DNA of 64,000 nt from positions 1 to 64,000 of the forward strand of contig BSNO01000004.1 of assembly GCA_030160035.1 (NCBI GenBank). The letters are read 5' to 3'. The DNA comes from Rhizobium albus (lineage in GTDB: Bacteria; Pseudomonadota; Alphaproteobacteria; Rhizobiales; Rhizobiaceae). Positions 33,089-44,929 of this stretch are shown here, one piece after another. The translations under genes and the position numbers were made by a program. How positions within the stretch are numbered: the stretch's first letter is position 1; the number at the start of each line of letters is the position of its first letter. Below the pieces are notes generated by a model. That model saw only the letters and a list, made by a program, of their open reading frames with translations, was not told where the DNA came from and searched no databases.

Positions 33089-34801
33089 TCAGTTGGTGAA
33101 GTGCAGTTGCGCCACCATGCTGCCAATGCGTGCGAAGACGCTGTCCAGCTGGCTGACATCGTTGGTCGGGAAGTAGTTTTCAGGAGCAGACGCGCAGCCA
33201 CCATTGGCGCTGCTGTAGACCGCACGGTTGTTGGCAGTGTCAGCCTGCAGCAGCACGGTGTAGATCTCGACACCATTGTTCTTCAGCATGGCGCAGTTGG
33301 CTTTCGTCCACGTATCGACGGTTCGCGCCGCCGTGCCTTGATTGGTGGAGCCGAAACGATTGGACGACATCAAGCCGTTGGACCCGTAATCCGATTTGTT
33401 GACCGTGTTGCTGGACCCGTAGACGACGTTCTCGCCATCCGTCAGGAGAACTACGATCTTCTTCGTGCCTGGAGTGTCAAACGGATCGGCGGTGGTATAG
33501 GGCGCTTCCGGCGAAAGCACGCGGGTGCCCCATGCGAGCCCCTCCGCCACGTTGGTCCCCGAGCCGTTCCACTCCCGCATCTTCGACACGGCTGTCCTGA
33601 GCGCGGCGAAATCGTCGGTCAGCGGCTGAACAGGCGTCGGGCAGGCGCGATTCGGTCCACCTGTCAGCGGACCAGGCTGAGCCGCAGTGTTGAGGTTGGA
33701 GGCGCGAGCATTTTCAGACGTGTATTTCGCGAGTGAGCGCTGGACGACGCTGAAATCACCGGTAAGGGTGTCCTTGAGATAGGACGTGTTGAGGTTGGCA
33801 CTGTTGTTGCCTGCAAAAGGCGTTGCCGCATTGCTGCGCGTGGAATCGGTATCCGGCTCATCAGGCGCGAAATACGGAACGAACAGGGTGCTCCCCGTCG
33901 TCGGCGGCGCATCGACGGCAACAGTGCGCGGGCGAGCCTCTACGCAGCCTTTCCACTCCAAACCGATCTGATGGAAAAGCCGCAGGTGATTGGCCTTGAC
34001 CTGACCACGAGACCCTTGGTTGCCATTGAGCCTCGTCACGCCTGTCGCATTGCTTTCGAGAACCGCCGGGATCGCACAAGGGGTGGCGGCGACGGCGCCA
34101 AGACCGGCGGTCTTGACAGTCTTGTTGCGATCGAATTCAACTTGGATGCCATCAAAATTGGCACCGGCGAATTCGGCAGTCGCATGCAGATCGATCCACG
34201 AGCAGTCGAACTCCGGGCCGCGAATGTTGACCGCGGTTACAAATGGCACGAGCGCCATGCGGATGCGGCGGTTGGGATTTGCTTCAGCAACCGTCTCTAG
34301 AGTATTGACCAGCGTGGTTGCAGCCGTTCGCAGCGCCGCGATGCGATTGTTCGTCGCCATCGATCCGGTGTTGTCCAGCACCATGACGACTTCCAGCGCA
34401 TCTGTCGCTTCATAAGCGTCCGAGCTGACTGAAATCCGCGCCGGGCCGCCCATGAAGCTGTTCATGATCGTCAGCGCCACATCCGCGGTGGCCGTTGCCT
34501 CGGTCCGAATGAAGTTGGCGCCGATCTCAGCGTCGAAATCCATATCGAGATTGCTGATCGTCGGGTCTGCCTCAACCAGAGCGGCAAGATAAGTTTCGAA
34601 ATAGCTCTCGCGGCTCTGGTCACGATCGTTGAGCCGCGTTGCCGCCAAAAGCGCCGCATCGACATTGTTCTGCAGCGCAGTCTTCGCCGCCATCATGCGG
34701 GTCGTATCGACTGCCAATCCGGCCGAAAGCAGCATGACCGGCAAGGAAATGCCGAACATAAGTGCAAATTGGCCGCTACGATCTTGAAGAAAGCGCTTCA
34801 T
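33089..34801 (-). CDS. TadG-like pilus assembly protein with VWA domain
   Basis: A 570-residue protein. Residues 1-60 contain the TadE/TadG N-terminal helix (FALMFGISLPVMLLSAGLAV) followed by KTALQNNVDAALLAATRL, the Flp-associated TadG signature. From about residue 140 a von Willebrand A domain appears, with MIDAS motif VMVLDNTGSM and later VVLLTDGENV. Such proteins belong to Flp/Tad pilus loci, but no other tad gene is in the window. ATG 34801 follows from the start of the conserved helix. It interrupts the rlmH-envC neighbourhood and is convergent with rlmH. Confidence 0.85.
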   Translation of the reverse strand: MKRFLQDRSGQFALMFGISLPVMLLSAGLAVDTTRMMAAKTALQNNVDAALLAATRLNDRDQSRESYFETYLAALVEADPTISNLDMDFDAEIGANFIRTEATATADVALTIMNSFMGGPARISVSSDAYEATDALEVVMVLDNTGSMATNNRIAALRTAATTLVNTLETVAEANPNRRIRMALVPFVTAVNIRGPEFDCSWIDLHATAEFAGANFDGIQVEFDRNKTVKTAGLGAVAATPCAIPAVLESNATGVTRLNGNQGSRGQVKANHLRLFHQIGLEWKGCVEARPRTVAVDAPPTTGSTLFVPYFAPDEPDTDSTRSNAATPFAGNNSANLNTSYLKDTLTGDFSVVQRSLAKYTSENARASNLNTAAQPGPLTGGPNRACPTPVQPLTDDFAALRTAVSKMREWNGSGTNVAEGLAWGTRVLSPEAPYTTADPFDTPGTKKIVVLLTDGENVVYGSSNTVNKSDYGSNGLMSSNRFGSTNQGTAARTVDTWTKANCAMLKNNGVEIYTVLLQADTANNRAVYSSANGGCASAPENYFPTNDVSQLDSVFARIGSMVAQLHFTN

Positions 34802-34959
34802 GCTTTGATCCCCAGCTATCCCTTTGTGGATACGCGCGAGCAATTAAGACATGCTTTGCTTGATAGAGAATCAGCCAAGGAAAAAGGCCCGCACCCTGAA
34901 ATTCTAGGGGTGGGGTTAACCGGCAGTTTCTTCCTGGAAATGTATTTTAGACTGGTACG

Positions 34960-35040
34960 ATGAAACCTCCCTTTCGCCTCAAACTCGACATGCTTGCATC
35001 CGATGGAGACGTCTCGGGCCAAGATCGGATTGTGACTTGA
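34960..35040 (+). CDS. Possible 26-residue leader peptide before envC
   Basis: An ATG frame of 26 codons ends in a TGA that overlaps the proposed TTG start of envC (TTGA, 35037-35040). This layout permits translational coupling. No good ribosome-binding site is visible in front of the ATG and the peptide (MKPPFRLKLDMLASDG...) has no recognisable features. It may be a chance frame. Confidence 0.3.
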   Translation: MKPPFRLKLDMLASDGDVSGQDRIVT

Positions 35041-36485
35041 AGCCAGCACCACGGAGCCGCGGTCACTGCGCCGCGCCGGATCATTCGCGAGGTGGACAGG
35101 TCAGGCTCGCTGCCTGGTTCGCCGGCAAGGCTTTGGTTGTTGGGCTTCTCTCTACCGCTTCGGCCGATACAGTCTACGCTCAGGAGGCCCCTCCTGCTGT
35201 GACCGCTCCTCAGGCGGATGCAGCCGATCCAACCCAATCTCTCGATGCCAAGCGCGCCGAAACGGCCGAGGAACTCGACCGCTTGAGCCGAGCCATCACG
35301 CTGTCCGAACAGCGCATGGCCGATCTGCGCGCCGAGGTGGATGCGCTGCGCCAGGACGAGGCGGCCATTCGCGCAAGCATGATAGAAACGGCCGACCGCC
35401 AGCGCGAACTCACCACGCGCATGGCGGAAGCCGAAGATCGATTCTCGACACTGCGCGGTGACGAAGGCGAGATCACCGCGTCGCTGAAGGAAAGGCGCGT
35501 GCTGCTCGCCGAAGTTCTTGCCGGATTGCAGCGTATGGGCCGAAATCCGCCACCGGCTCTCCTCGTTGCGGCGGAGGATGCGCTTGCTTCGGTGAGAAGC
35601 GCCATCCTGCTCGGAGCCGTCGTACCCGAAATGCGCGAGGAGACGGAACAACTCGCGCTGGATCTGGCTCGCCTTAAAGCGGTGCGTGAAGACATCGAAG
35701 AGGAGCGCGCGAAGCTCGTCGCCGCGCGAACGGATCAGGTCGTCGAAGAGGAACGCCTTGCCCTGCTTCTCGCCGAAAAGCGCGAAATGCAGGGCGACCG
35801 CGAAAGACGCATCGAGGAAGAGCGCGTCGCGGCGGCCCGTCTCGCGGAACGTGCCTCGTCGCTCGGCGAACTCATCGCATCGCTCGAAACGGAGATTTCG
35901 TCCGTCCGAGAAGCCGCCGAACAGGCTCGCGAAGCAACACGATTGCGTGAACAACAAAGCGAGGAAGAGCTCGAGCGGGCGCGCAACCGTGCCGCCAGCG
36001 GCGACCTCGACATGGAAAGATTTTCGCCGGCCGTTCCTTTCGCATCGCGCACCGCAACCCTGGAATTGCCCGTGGAAGGGGCCGTCGAGCGCTGGTATGG
36101 CGACGATGACGGCACCGGCCACCCGCTTCAAGGCATCATGGTCGCGAGCCGGTCGGGGGCACTCGTGCAAGCCCCGGCCGACGCTTGGGTCGTCTATGCC
36201 GGCCCCTTTCGGACTTACGGGCAGCTATTGATCCTCAACGCAGGTGACGAATATCATATCGTCATGGCGGGTATGGACCGTATCGATGTTTCACCAGGCC
36301 AGTTCGTGGTGACCGGCGAACCGGTCGCTGCGATGGGTGAAACGAGGCTCGCAGGCGCTGCTGCTTTGGCTCTGGTTTCCGGGCAGCCGACGCTTTACAT
36401 TGAATTCAGGAAAGATGGACAGCCGGTCGATCCTGACCCCTGGTGGGCAAACGATACTTCGGGAAGGGCAAGCAATGATTCGTAA
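35037..36485 (+). CDS. envC: EnvC-like murein hydrolase activator
   Basis: A 482-residue periplasmic protein. A signal peptide ends near residue 48 (TVYAQ|E). Residues 60-330 form a long coiled coil rich in Glu, Arg and Leu. The last 130 residues are a LytM/M23 domain, but the zinc pattern is degenerate: LQGIMVASRSG replaces HxGxDxA and YHIVMAGM lacks the HxH pair. It thus fits an amidase activator like EnvC and not an active endopeptidase. The start is the TTG at 35037; no ATG or GTG is available in frame upstream of the signal peptide. It overlaps ctpA by 11 bases. Confidence 0.85.
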   Translation: MKPAPRSRGHCAAPDHSRGGQVRLAAWFAGKALVVGLLSTASADTVYAQEAPPAVTAPQADAADPTQSLDAKRAETAEELDRLSRAITLSEQRMADLRAEVDALRQDEAAIRASMIETADRQRELTTRMAEAEDRFSTLRGDEGEITASLKERRVLLAEVLAGLQRMGRNPPPALLVAAEDALASVRSAILLGAVVPEMREETEQLALDLARLKAVREDIEEERAKLVAARTDQVVEEERLALLLAEKREMQGDRERRIEEERVAAARLAERASSLGELIASLETEISSVREAAEQAREATRLREQQSEEELERARNRAASGDLDMERFSPAVPFASRTATLELPVEGAVERWYGDDDGTGHPLQGIMVASRSGALVQAPADAWVVYAGPFRTYGQLLILNAGDEYHIVMAGMDRIDVSPGQFVVTGEPVAAMGETRLAGAAALALVSGQPTLYIEFRKDGQPVDPDPWWANDTSGRASNDS

Positions 36486-37800
36486 AATATCGCTTCTGTT
36501 CGTCGGCGCCCTCATGGGCGCTACCGCCCTGAGCACTGCCCAGCAGTTCAGCATGCCGGCGGAAGCCGCTGGGTCGGATACTTACCGCCAACTGTCGATC
36601 TTCGGTGACGTGTTCGAACGGGTGCGTTCGCAATATGTGACACCGCCGGAAGAGAAAGAGCTGATCGAGAGTGCCATCAACGGCATGCTGACCTCGCTCG
36701 ATCCCCATTCCAGCTATCTCAATGCTGACGATGCCAACGACATGCGCACCCAGACGCGTGGCGAATTCGGCGGCCTTGGTATCGAAGTCACGATGGAAAA
36801 CGACCTCGTCAAGGTCATCACGCCCATCGACGACACACCCGCCGCGCAGGCAGGCGTGCTTGCTGGCGATCTGATTTCTGAAATCGACGGCGAATCGCTG
36901 CAGGGCCTGACCCTGTCGGATGCCGTTGACCGCATGCGCGGACCGGTCGACACGACGGTCGAGCTCACGGTCATACGCGAGGGCGCTGCTCAACCGCTAA
37001 AGATCGAAGTCACGCGTGCCATCATCCAAGTGAAGGCAGTTCGCCATAGCGTCGAAGAGAATGTCGGCTATCTCCGCCTCATCTCCTTCACCGAAAAGAC
37101 CTATGACGATCTCGCTGCGGCGATCGAGCAGATCCAGGAAGAAGTGCCTGAAGATGAGCTGAAAGGCTACGTCCTCGACATGCGCCTCAACCCGGGCGGC
37201 CTGCTCGATCAAGCGATTAGCGTTTCCGACGCGTTCCTGGATCGTGGCGAGATCGTCTCCACCCGTGGCCGTAACGAAGAGGAAAGCCGCCGCTTCAATT
37301 CGCGTGCAGGCGACCTCACCGGCGGCAAGCCGCTCATCGTTCTCGTCAATGGCGGTTCCGCTTCGGCGTCCGAAATCGTGGCCGGCGCATTGCAGGACCA
37401 CAAGCGGGCGACCGTTCTCGGCACACGTTCCTTCGGCAAGGGCTCCGTCCAGACGATCATTCCGCTCGGTGAAAACGGTGCCCTCCGCTTGACGACGGCG
37501 CTCTATTACACGCCGTCGGGCAAGTCGATCCAGGGCACGGGCATCACGCCGGACATCATCGTGGAGCAGCCCCTGCCCGAGGAACTCATGGGCCAGGTGG
37601 AAGCATCCGGAGAATCACAGCTGCGTGGCCACATCCAGGGTGAGAGCGAGACCGAAGAAGGCTCAGGCTCGATCGCTTACGTGCCGCCGGAGCAGGAAGA
37701 CGACATCCAGCTGAACCACGCCTTCGATCTTCTGCGTGGCGACCGCACGGATGCGTCCTTCCCGCCCAACCCGGATCAGGCTGCCGTCACCAACCAATAA
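36475..37800 (+). CDS. ctpA: C-terminal processing peptidase, S41 family
   Basis: A 441-residue periplasmic protease. An N-terminal signal sequence is followed by a helical lead (YRQLSIFGDVFERVRSQYV), a PDZ domain with GGLGIEVTMENDLVKVITPI, and the S41 core. The catalytic Ser is in GGSASASEIVAGAL and the Lys in GTRSFGKGSVQ. The C-terminal tail is acidic and low in structure. ATG 36475 lies inside the envC end. The envC-ctpA pairing suggests a joint role in cell-wall remodelling, since CtpA family proteases control murein hydrolases. Confidence 0.93.
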   Translation: MIRKISLLFVGALMGATALSTAQQFSMPAEAAGSDTYRQLSIFGDVFERVRSQYVTPPEEKELIESAINGMLTSLDPHSSYLNADDANDMRTQTRGEFGGLGIEVTMENDLVKVITPIDDTPAAQAGVLAGDLISEIDGESLQGLTLSDAVDRMRGPVDTTVELTVIREGAAQPLKIEVTRAIIQVKAVRHSVEENVGYLRLISFTEKTYDDLAAAIEQIQEEVPEDELKGYVLDMRLNPGGLLDQAISVSDAFLDRGEIVSTRGRNEEESRRFNSRAGDLTGGKPLIVLVNGGSASASEIVAGALQDHKRATVLGTRSFGKGSVQTIIPLGENGALRLTTALYYTPSGKSIQGTGITPDIIVEQPLPEELMGQVEASGESQLRGHIQGESETEEGSGSIAYVPPEQEDDIQLNHAFDLLRGDRTDASFPPNPDQAAVTNQ

Positions 37801-37818
37801 GGGTCTCTGGATCCTTTC

Positions 37819-37848
37819 GACGCGGCGTTCTTTGAGCGCCGCGTCTTG
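37819..37848 (+). terminator. Hairpin after ctpA
   Basis: GACGCGGCG pairs with CGCCGCGTC over 9 bases around a 9-base loop, followed by TTGCC. It starts 18 bases after the ctpA stop. The T-run is short, so it may only attenuate transcription into the deacetylase gene. Confidence 0.55.
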
Positions 37849-37881
37849 CCGAATCACCCTCAGTCATGAGACCGGTGAGCG

Positions 37882-39090
37882 GTGCGTAACAAGCTAGATA
37901 CTCCATTGGGCCAAGCCCGAAAGTCGAGGCAGAAGCGCCGGCCGTGGCCGGGTCGCTTCGCGCTCGGCACATCTGCAGCCGTCGTGCTGCTTCTCGCCGG
38001 TTCCATTTACAGTGCCATGTCGCCCAGTGGCCTCAGCGGCTCACCGGCGCCCGTCGCAACCGCCGACACACCCGTTGTCGCGCCCGATGAAACGGACGAA
38101 TACGCAAACCTTCAGACAGGCACCGTCCCCGCCCGCACGGCAGGCACGGCAGGCGGCAACATCGCTTCCGAAATGACCGGCGACGGCGTCATGGTCACGA
38201 CCTACCGCCCGGGCAGCCGCGAAGGGCTCGGACCGCTCATCATCGACGGCGGCGCGGTCGGCCAGGATCTGCGCGTCGCGCATTTGCCGGAAGATGCGCT
38301 TCTCGAAGAAACCGAATTCGGTGCCATCCCCACCATTTCTCCAGGCGGTAAGCGTTCGGCAGAAGCCTATGCACGGTCATGGTCCGGCACGAACGGCGCG
38401 AAGATCGCGATCGTCGTCGGCGGGCTAGGGCTCAGCCAAACGGGCACCCAGTACGCGATCGAGAAGCTGCCCGAAGAGATCACGCTTGCCTTTGCGGCAA
38501 GCGGCAACAGCCTGACGCGCTGGATGCAGGACGCCCGCCGTGGTGGCCATGAAATCCTGCTGCAGATCCCGCTGGAACCCTTCGACTATCCCTCCGTGGA
38601 CCCGGGCGCCAACACGCTTACCGTCGAAGCGCCGTTGGAAAGCAACATTGAGGCGCTTCACAAATCACTGGCCCGCATGACGAACTATACGGGCGTCATG
38701 AATTATATGGGCGGACGCTTCATGTCCGACATCGAAGCCTTCGAGCCGGTCATGCGCGAGATCGCAGACCGTGGCCTGCTGTTCCTCGATGACGGCTCCG
38801 CATCGCAGTCGCGGTCGCAGATGCTCGCCAGAACCTTCGGTGCGCCATTCGGCCAGGCAGAGATCGTTCTCGACAGCCGGCGCGAGCGCGGCGCGATCAT
38901 GGAAGCACTCGATGCGCTCGAACGCAGCGCCGTGCGCAACGGTGCCGCGATCGGCGTCGCCTCGGCCTTCGACGTAAGCGTCGACGCCATAGCTGAATGG
39001 GTGCGGCAGGCATCGCGCCGCAACATCGAGATCGTCAGCGTCTCGGCAATCGCGCTTGATCCGGCTTCATCCAGAGCTGCGAGCCGATGA
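37882..39090 (+). CDS. Divergent polysaccharide deacetylase family protein
   Basis: A 402-residue envelope protein. A basic N-terminus ([13 protein letters not shown]) leads to one membrane helix near residues 28-50, then a Pro/Thr-rich linker, then the divergent deacetylase domain (from about 170) with [30 protein letters not shown] and [11 protein letters not shown]. Members keep the NodB-like barrel but vary at the metal site. The start is GTG. It lies between ctpA and rppH, the usual rhizobial order, and overlaps rppH by four bases. Confidence 0.88.
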   Translation: MRNKLDTPLGQARKSRQKRRPWPGRFALGTSAAVVLLLAGSIYSAMSPSGLSGSPAPVATADTPVVAPDETDEYANLQTGTVPARTAGTAGGNIASEMTGDGVMVTTYRPGSREGLGPLIIDGGAVGQDLRVAHLPEDALLEETEFGAIPTISPGGKRSAEAYARSWSGTNGAKIAIVVGGLGLSQTGTQYAIEKLPEEITLAFAASGNSLTRWMQDARRGGHEILLQIPLEPFDYPSVDPGANTLTVEAPLESNIEALHKSLARMTNYTGVMNYMGGRFMSDIEAFEPVMREIADRGLLFLDDGSASQSRSQMLARTFGAPFGQAEIVLDSRRERGAIMEALDALERSAVRNGAAIGVASAFDVSVDAIAEWVRQASRRNIEIVSVSAIALDPASSRAASR

Positions 39091-39602
39091 GCCGCATGAA
39101 TGCCGAGGACCTGCCGTATCGCCCCTGCGTTGGGGTGATGGTGCTGAATGCTGAAGGCCTCGTCTGGGTCGGGCGCCGCATTCCGATCGCTGATTCGGAG
39201 CATGCCGGAACGTCTCAGCTCTGGCAGATGCCGCAGGGCGGCATCGATCCCGGTGAAGATCCTTATCCGGCGGCACTGCGCGAGCTTTATGAAGAGACCG
39301 GCATCAAAACCGTCAGCCTCCTTGCGGAAGCGCCGGACTGGATCAACTACGATCTTCCCACGGAGCTGATCGGCATCGGCCTGAAGGGCCGCTATCGCGG
39401 TCAGACCCAGAAATGGTTCGCATTCCGCTTCGAAGGCGATGAGAGCGAAATCGCCATCAATCCTCCCCCGGGCGGCCATGAGGCCGAGTTTGATGCCTGG
39501 GACTGGAAACCCATGGCCGAGTTGCCGAACCTCATCGTGCCTTTCAAGCGCGGCGTCTACGAGACAGTCGTCTCGACATTTTCATCACTCGCCGCCCGCT
39601 AG
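39087..39602 (+). CDS. rppH: RNA pyrophosphohydrolase
   Basis: A 171-residue Nudix enzyme that removes pyrophosphate from mRNA 5' ends and so starts decay. The Nudix box [20 protein letters not shown] is complete, and [20 protein letters not shown] is the RppH family signature. The same group includes the Bartonella invasion protein IalA. The ATG overlaps the deacetylase stop (ATGA). A second in-frame Met is at residue 4. A terminator follows. Confidence 0.95.
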   Translation: MSRMNAEDLPYRPCVGVMVLNAEGLVWVGRRIPIADSEHAGTSQLWQMPQGGIDPGEDPYPAALRELYEETGIKTVSLLAEAPDWINYDLPTELIGIGLKGRYRGQTQKWFAFRFEGDESEIAINPPPGGHEAEFDAWDWKPMAELPNLIVPFKRGVYETVVSTFSSLAAR

Positions 39603-39626
39603 ACGCACTCTGTGGCCTGAAACGAA

Positions 39627-39657
39627 AACGCCGGCCCTCTTAAGGCCGGCGTTTTTT
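39627..39657. terminator. Bidirectional terminator between rppH and atpC
   Basis: AACGCCGGCC and GGCCGGCGTT form a perfect 10-bp stem around a 7-base loop. A T-run follows on the plus strand and AAAA precedes it, so it can serve both the rppH transcript and the convergent ATP synthase operon. Confidence 0.85.
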
Positions 39658-39679
39658 CTTGTCCATCGGTCGCTGGAGC

Positions 39680-40087
39680 CTATGCCGGAGGCACGGTGCC
39701 CTGCAGCGTCGTCAACTGGCTCAGATACTCGTCGAGCTTGAAAGCCTGATCGTCGCCGGAAGCCTGTTCACGCTCGGCGCGAGCTGCCTCGATGCGACGT
39801 GCCAGCTCAGCACCATCGAAGGCCGCGCGGTCGTAGCCAGCCTCGGCGAGCACGGTGCAACCGTCCGGCAGAATGTCTGCGAAACCGCCGAACACGATGA
39901 AGGACTGCTTCTGGCCATCTGCCAGTTCGACCGTGATCACACCCGGACGCAGCGTCGACATCAGCGGCGCGTGCTTGGCCATGACCGTCATTTCGCCTTC
40001 CGAGCCCGGCAGCACGACGGCGACGGCTTCGGCCGAGACGAGCAGACGCTCAGGCGATACGAGTTCGAACTTGAATGTGTCAGCCAT
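39680..40087 (-). CDS. atpC: F1-ATP synthase epsilon subunit
   Basis: A 135-residue epsilon subunit. The N-terminal beta barrel shows FELVSPERLL and GSEGEMTVMAKHAPLMSTLR, followed by a helical C-terminal part that can inhibit the rotor. It is the last gene of atpHAGDC, 96 bases after atpD. Length and motifs are typical for alphaproteobacteria. The convergent terminator at 39627 ends the operon. Confidence 0.96.
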   Translation of the reverse strand: MADTFKFELVSPERLLVSAEAVAVVLPGSEGEMTVMAKHAPLMSTLRPGVITVELADGQKQSFIVFGGFADILPDGCTVLAEAGYDRAAFDGAELARRIEAARAEREQASGDDQAFKLDEYLSQLTTLQGTVPPA

Positions 40088-40183
40088 ATCTCGTCGGCCG
40101 ACGGAAACCCATGTGACAGTGACACCGGAGTATCAGCAATGTGCGTCCGTCAGCCGCTCCCTATTCGCCATCTGCTCTAATGA

Positions 40184-41755
<1,572 letters not shown>

Positions 41756-41765
41756 TCAAAGAGCC

Positions 41766-42665
41766 TCAGAGCGCTTCCGCGCCCGAAATGATTTCGATCA
41801 GTTCCTTGGTGATCTGAGCCTGACGCTGGCGGTTGTACGAAAGCGTCAGCTTCTCGATCATCTCGCCCGCATTGCGCGTCGCGTTGTCCATGGCGGACAT
41901 GCGCGCACCCTGTTCGGACGCAGCATTTTCAAGGAGAGCACGGAAGATCTGGACCGCAATGTTGCGCGGGATCAGATCGGTCAGGATTTCGCCGGCATCC
42001 GGCTCGTATTCATAGATGGCGCCGCCGAGACGGGCATTCATCGCATCCGTCGCCGCGGTATCGCCCGAAGGCGCACTTGCCGGGATCAGCTGCTGGGCCG
42101 TCGGAATCTGCGAGATCACCGAACGGAACTCCGAATAGAACAGCGTGCAGACGTCGAACTCGCCCTGGTCGAAAAGCGCGATGACCTGGCGGGCGATCTT
42201 GTCGGCGTCGACGAAGCCGACAGCCTTCACGTCACGAAGATCGACGCGATCAATGATCTTCTCGCGGTGGTCACGGCGAAGGATGTCATACCCCTTCTTG
42301 CCCACGCAGAGGATCTTGACCTGCTTGCCTTCCGAAACGAGCCGGCGGATATGCTCGCGCGCCAGGCGCACGATCTGCGAGTTGAAACCACCGCAAAGAC
42401 CACGCTCGGCCGTGCAGACGACGAGCAGATGCACGTCGCTCTTGCCGGTGCCCGTCATCAGACGCGGCGAATCCTCACCGTCACCCACTGCATTCGCGAT
42501 GTTGGCGAGGACCGCCCCCATGCGCTGCGAGTAGGGCCGCGCAGCTTCCGCCGCCTCTTGCGCACGACGCAGCTTCGCCGCGGCGACCATCTGCATCGCC
42601 TTGGTGATCTTCTGCGTCGCCTTGACTGAGGCGATCCGGTTTCTCAGATCCTTGAGTGAAGGCAT
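41766..42665 (-). CDS. atpG: F1-ATP synthase gamma subunit
   Basis: A 299-residue rotor subunit. The N-terminal helix is [20 protein letters not shown] with [15 protein letters not shown], and the C-terminal helix ends [20 protein letters not shown]; the two make the coiled-coil shaft. The middle contains [12 protein letters not shown]. It lies between atpA and atpD in normal order, with gaps of 34 and 28 bases. Confidence 0.98.
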   Translation of the reverse strand: MPSLKDLRNRIASVKATQKITKAMQMVAAAKLRRAQEAAEAARPYSQRMGAVLANIANAVGDGEDSPRLMTGTGKSDVHLLVVCTAERGLCGGFNSQIVRLAREHIRRLVSEGKQVKILCVGKKGYDILRRDHREKIIDRVDLRDVKAVGFVDADKIARQVIALFDQGEFDVCTLFYSEFRSVISQIPTAQQLIPASAPSGDTAATDAMNARLGGAIYEYEPDAGEILTDLIPRNIAVQIFRALLENAASEQGARMSAMDNATRNAGEMIEKLTLSYNRQRQAQITKELIEIISGAEAL

Positions 42666-42699
42666 CCGCTATCCGTCCGTTTCTCGGAGTCTGATTAAC

Positions 42700-44229
42700 T
42701 CAAGCGAAGTTTTTGGAGAACTTGTCGAGCTCCTTGCGCAGGTCGGCTTCGGTGTTTTCCTTGAGCGCCTTGTCCGTACGGATGGCGTCGAGGATGCCTT
42801 TGCCTTCGTTGCGCATGTGCGAGAGCAGCCCGCGCTCGAACTTGCCGACATCGCTGACCGGCAGCTTGTCGAGATAGCCCTTCACGCCTGCATAGATCAC
42901 GACGACCTGCTCTTCCGTCTTCAGCGGCGAGAACTGCGGCTGCTTCAGAAGTTCGGTCAGGCGTGCGCCACGGTTCAGGAGGCGCTGCGTCGAGGCATCG
43001 AGGTCGGAACCGAACTGCGCGAACGCCGCCATTTCGCGGTACTGCGCAAGCTCGCCCTTGATCGAGCCGGCAACCTGCTTCATCGCCTTGATCTGAGCCG
43101 ACGAACCCACGCGCGAAACCGACAGACCGACGTTCACGGCCGGACGGACGCCCTGATAGAATAGGTCCGTTTCGAGGAAGATCTGACCGTCGGTGATCGA
43201 AATCACGTTGGTCGGGATGTAGGCCGAAACGTCGTTTGCCTGCGTTTCGATGACCGGCAGAGCCGTCAGCGAACCGGCGCCCTGCTCGTCATTGAGCTTG
43301 GCGGCGCGCTCGAGAAGGCGCGAGTGCAGGTAGAAAACGTCACCGGGATAAGCTTCGCGGCCTGGCGGGCGGCGAAGCAGCAGCGACATCTGGCGGTAGG
43401 CGACGGCCTGCTTGGACAGATCGTCATAACCGATCACGGCATGCATGCCGTTGTCGCGGAAATACTCGCCCATCGTGCAGCCGGCAAACGGCGCCAGATA
43501 CTGCATCGGCGCAGGATCGGATGCGGTCGCGGCGATGACGATCGAGTAAGGCAGCGCGCCGCGCTCTTCCAGAACCTTGACGAACTGCGCGACGGTCGAG
43601 CGCTTCTGGCCGACAGCGACGTAGACGCAATAGAGCTTCTGGCTCTCGTCCGTGCCTTCGTTCAGCGACTTCTGGTTCAGGAAGGTGTCGAGAATGATGG
43701 CGGTCTTGCCGGTCTGACGGTCGCCGATGACGAGCTCGCGCTGGCCACGACCAACCGGGATGAGCGCGTCGATGGCCTTGAGACCGGTCGACATCGGCTC
43801 ATGAACCGACTTGCGGGGGATGATCCCCGGTGCCTTGACGTCAACGCGCATGCGCTCGTCGGCAACGATCGGGCCCTTGCCATCGATCGGATTGCCGAGC
43901 GCGTCGACGACGCGGCCGAGAAGACCCTTGCCGACCGGCACGTCCACGATGGCGCCCGTACGCTTGACGATATCGCCTTCGCGAATGTCACGGTCCGAGC
44001 CGAAGATGACGACGCCGACATTGTCGGCTTCGAGGTTGAGCGCCATGCCGCGGATGCCGCCCGGAAACTCGACCATCTCACCGGCCTGAACGTTGTCCAG
44101 ACCGTAGACGCGAGCGATACCGTCACCGACGGAGAGCACCTGGCCGACTTCGGAAACTTCGGCTTCGCGGCCGAAATTCTTGATTTGATCTTTGAGAATT
44201 GCGGAAATTTCCGCGGCGCGGATATCCAT
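42700..44229 (-). CDS. atpA: F1-ATP synthase alpha subunit
   Basis: A 509-residue regulatory nucleotide-binding subunit. The start is [20 protein letters not shown]; Walker A is GDRQTGKTA, and the hinge [20 protein letters not shown] is conserved. The ATG overlaps the atpH stop by one base (TGATG), so the two are coupled. Confidence 0.98.
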   Translation of the reverse strand: MDIRAAEISAILKDQIKNFGREAEVSEVGQVLSVGDGIARVYGLDNVQAGEMVEFPGGIRGMALNLEADNVGVVIFGSDRDIREGDIVKRTGAIVDVPVGKGLLGRVVDALGNPIDGKGPIVADERMRVDVKAPGIIPRKSVHEPMSTGLKAIDALIPVGRGQRELVIGDRQTGKTAIILDTFLNQKSLNEGTDESQKLYCVYVAVGQKRSTVAQFVKVLEERGALPYSIVIAATASDPAPMQYLAPFAGCTMGEYFRDNGMHAVIGYDDLSKQAVAYRQMSLLLRRPPGREAYPGDVFYLHSRLLERAAKLNDEQGAGSLTALPVIETQANDVSAYIPTNVISITDGQIFLETDLFYQGVRPAVNVGLSVSRVGSSAQIKAMKQVAGSIKGELAQYREMAAFAQFGSDLDASTQRLLNRGARLTELLKQPQFSPLKTEEQVVVIYAGVKGYLDKLPVSDVGKFERGLLSHMRNEGKGILDAIRTDKALKENTEADLRKELDKFSKNFA

Positions 44230-44795
44230 CAGCCGACCTCTTTCAGTGCAAGCTTAAGCGAGGAGAGTTTCGTACGAAGCGATGTGTCGATCTGACGCGA
44301 GCCGACCTTGACGATCAGGCCGCCGAGTATTGACGGATCGACATGAATATTGAGCGACACGGTCTTGCCCGTGACGTCCTTGAGCGCTGCAGCAAGCTCG
44401 CGCTGCTGTGCCTCGTCCAGCGAATAGGCGCTCGTGACTTCGGCAGCGACTTCGCCGCGATCGGCGGCGGCAAGCTGGCGGAAGGAGCGAATGATGCCGG
44501 GAAGAGCGAAGAGACGGCGGTTGGCGGCGACGACCTTCAGGAAGTTGCCGGCGAGACCGCCGATCCTGCCCTGATCCAAGATGGCGCCGATGGCGCGCGC
44601 CTGATCCTCGGCCGAGAAAACCGGGCTCATCACCAGTCGCTTCAGGTCGGTGCTCTCTGCGATCATCGCCTCGAACGCGTCGAGTTCGCGCGTGACGGAA
44701 TCGACTTCACCAGCCTCTTTCGCAAGATCGAAAAGCGAGGAGGCATACCGTTCTGCAACACCGGAAATTAGCTGGGATGTGTCTGCCACGGGCAC
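44229..44795 (-). CDS. atpH: F1-ATP synthase delta subunit
   Basis: A 188-residue stator subunit linking F1 to the b subunits. The N-terminal helical domain shows [20 protein letters not shown], and the C-terminal domain ends [20 protein letters not shown] and [13 protein letters not shown]. The start is GTG at 44795. It is the first gene of the operon. The F0 genes are, as usual in alphaproteobacteria, not adjacent. Confidence 0.96.
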   Translation of the reverse strand: MPVADTSQLISGVAERYASSLFDLAKEAGEVDSVTRELDAFEAMIAESTDLKRLVMSPVFSAEDQARAIGAILDQGRIGGLAGNFLKVVAANRRLFALPGIIRSFRQLAAADRGEVAAEVTSAYSLDEAQQRELAAALKDVTGKTVSLNIHVDPSILGGLIVKVGSRQIDTSLRTKLSSLKLALKEVG

Positions 44796-44929
44796 CCAAA
44801 TCTCTCAAATGTACTCAAGAGCGCCGCCGGTTGAAATCTGGCCAACCACAACACCTTGAATTTGTTGCTGTAATTATCAGGAGCAAATGCCTGGAAGGCA
44901 CGCCCGCTCCGAAATTCGGGGTTCGTCTA

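Noticed and set aside
34947-36170. 407-residue minus-strand frame opposite envC
   Set aside because: Antisense shadow of the envC coiled coil (repeated Phe/Leu/Arg pattern arises from its Glu/Arg codons).
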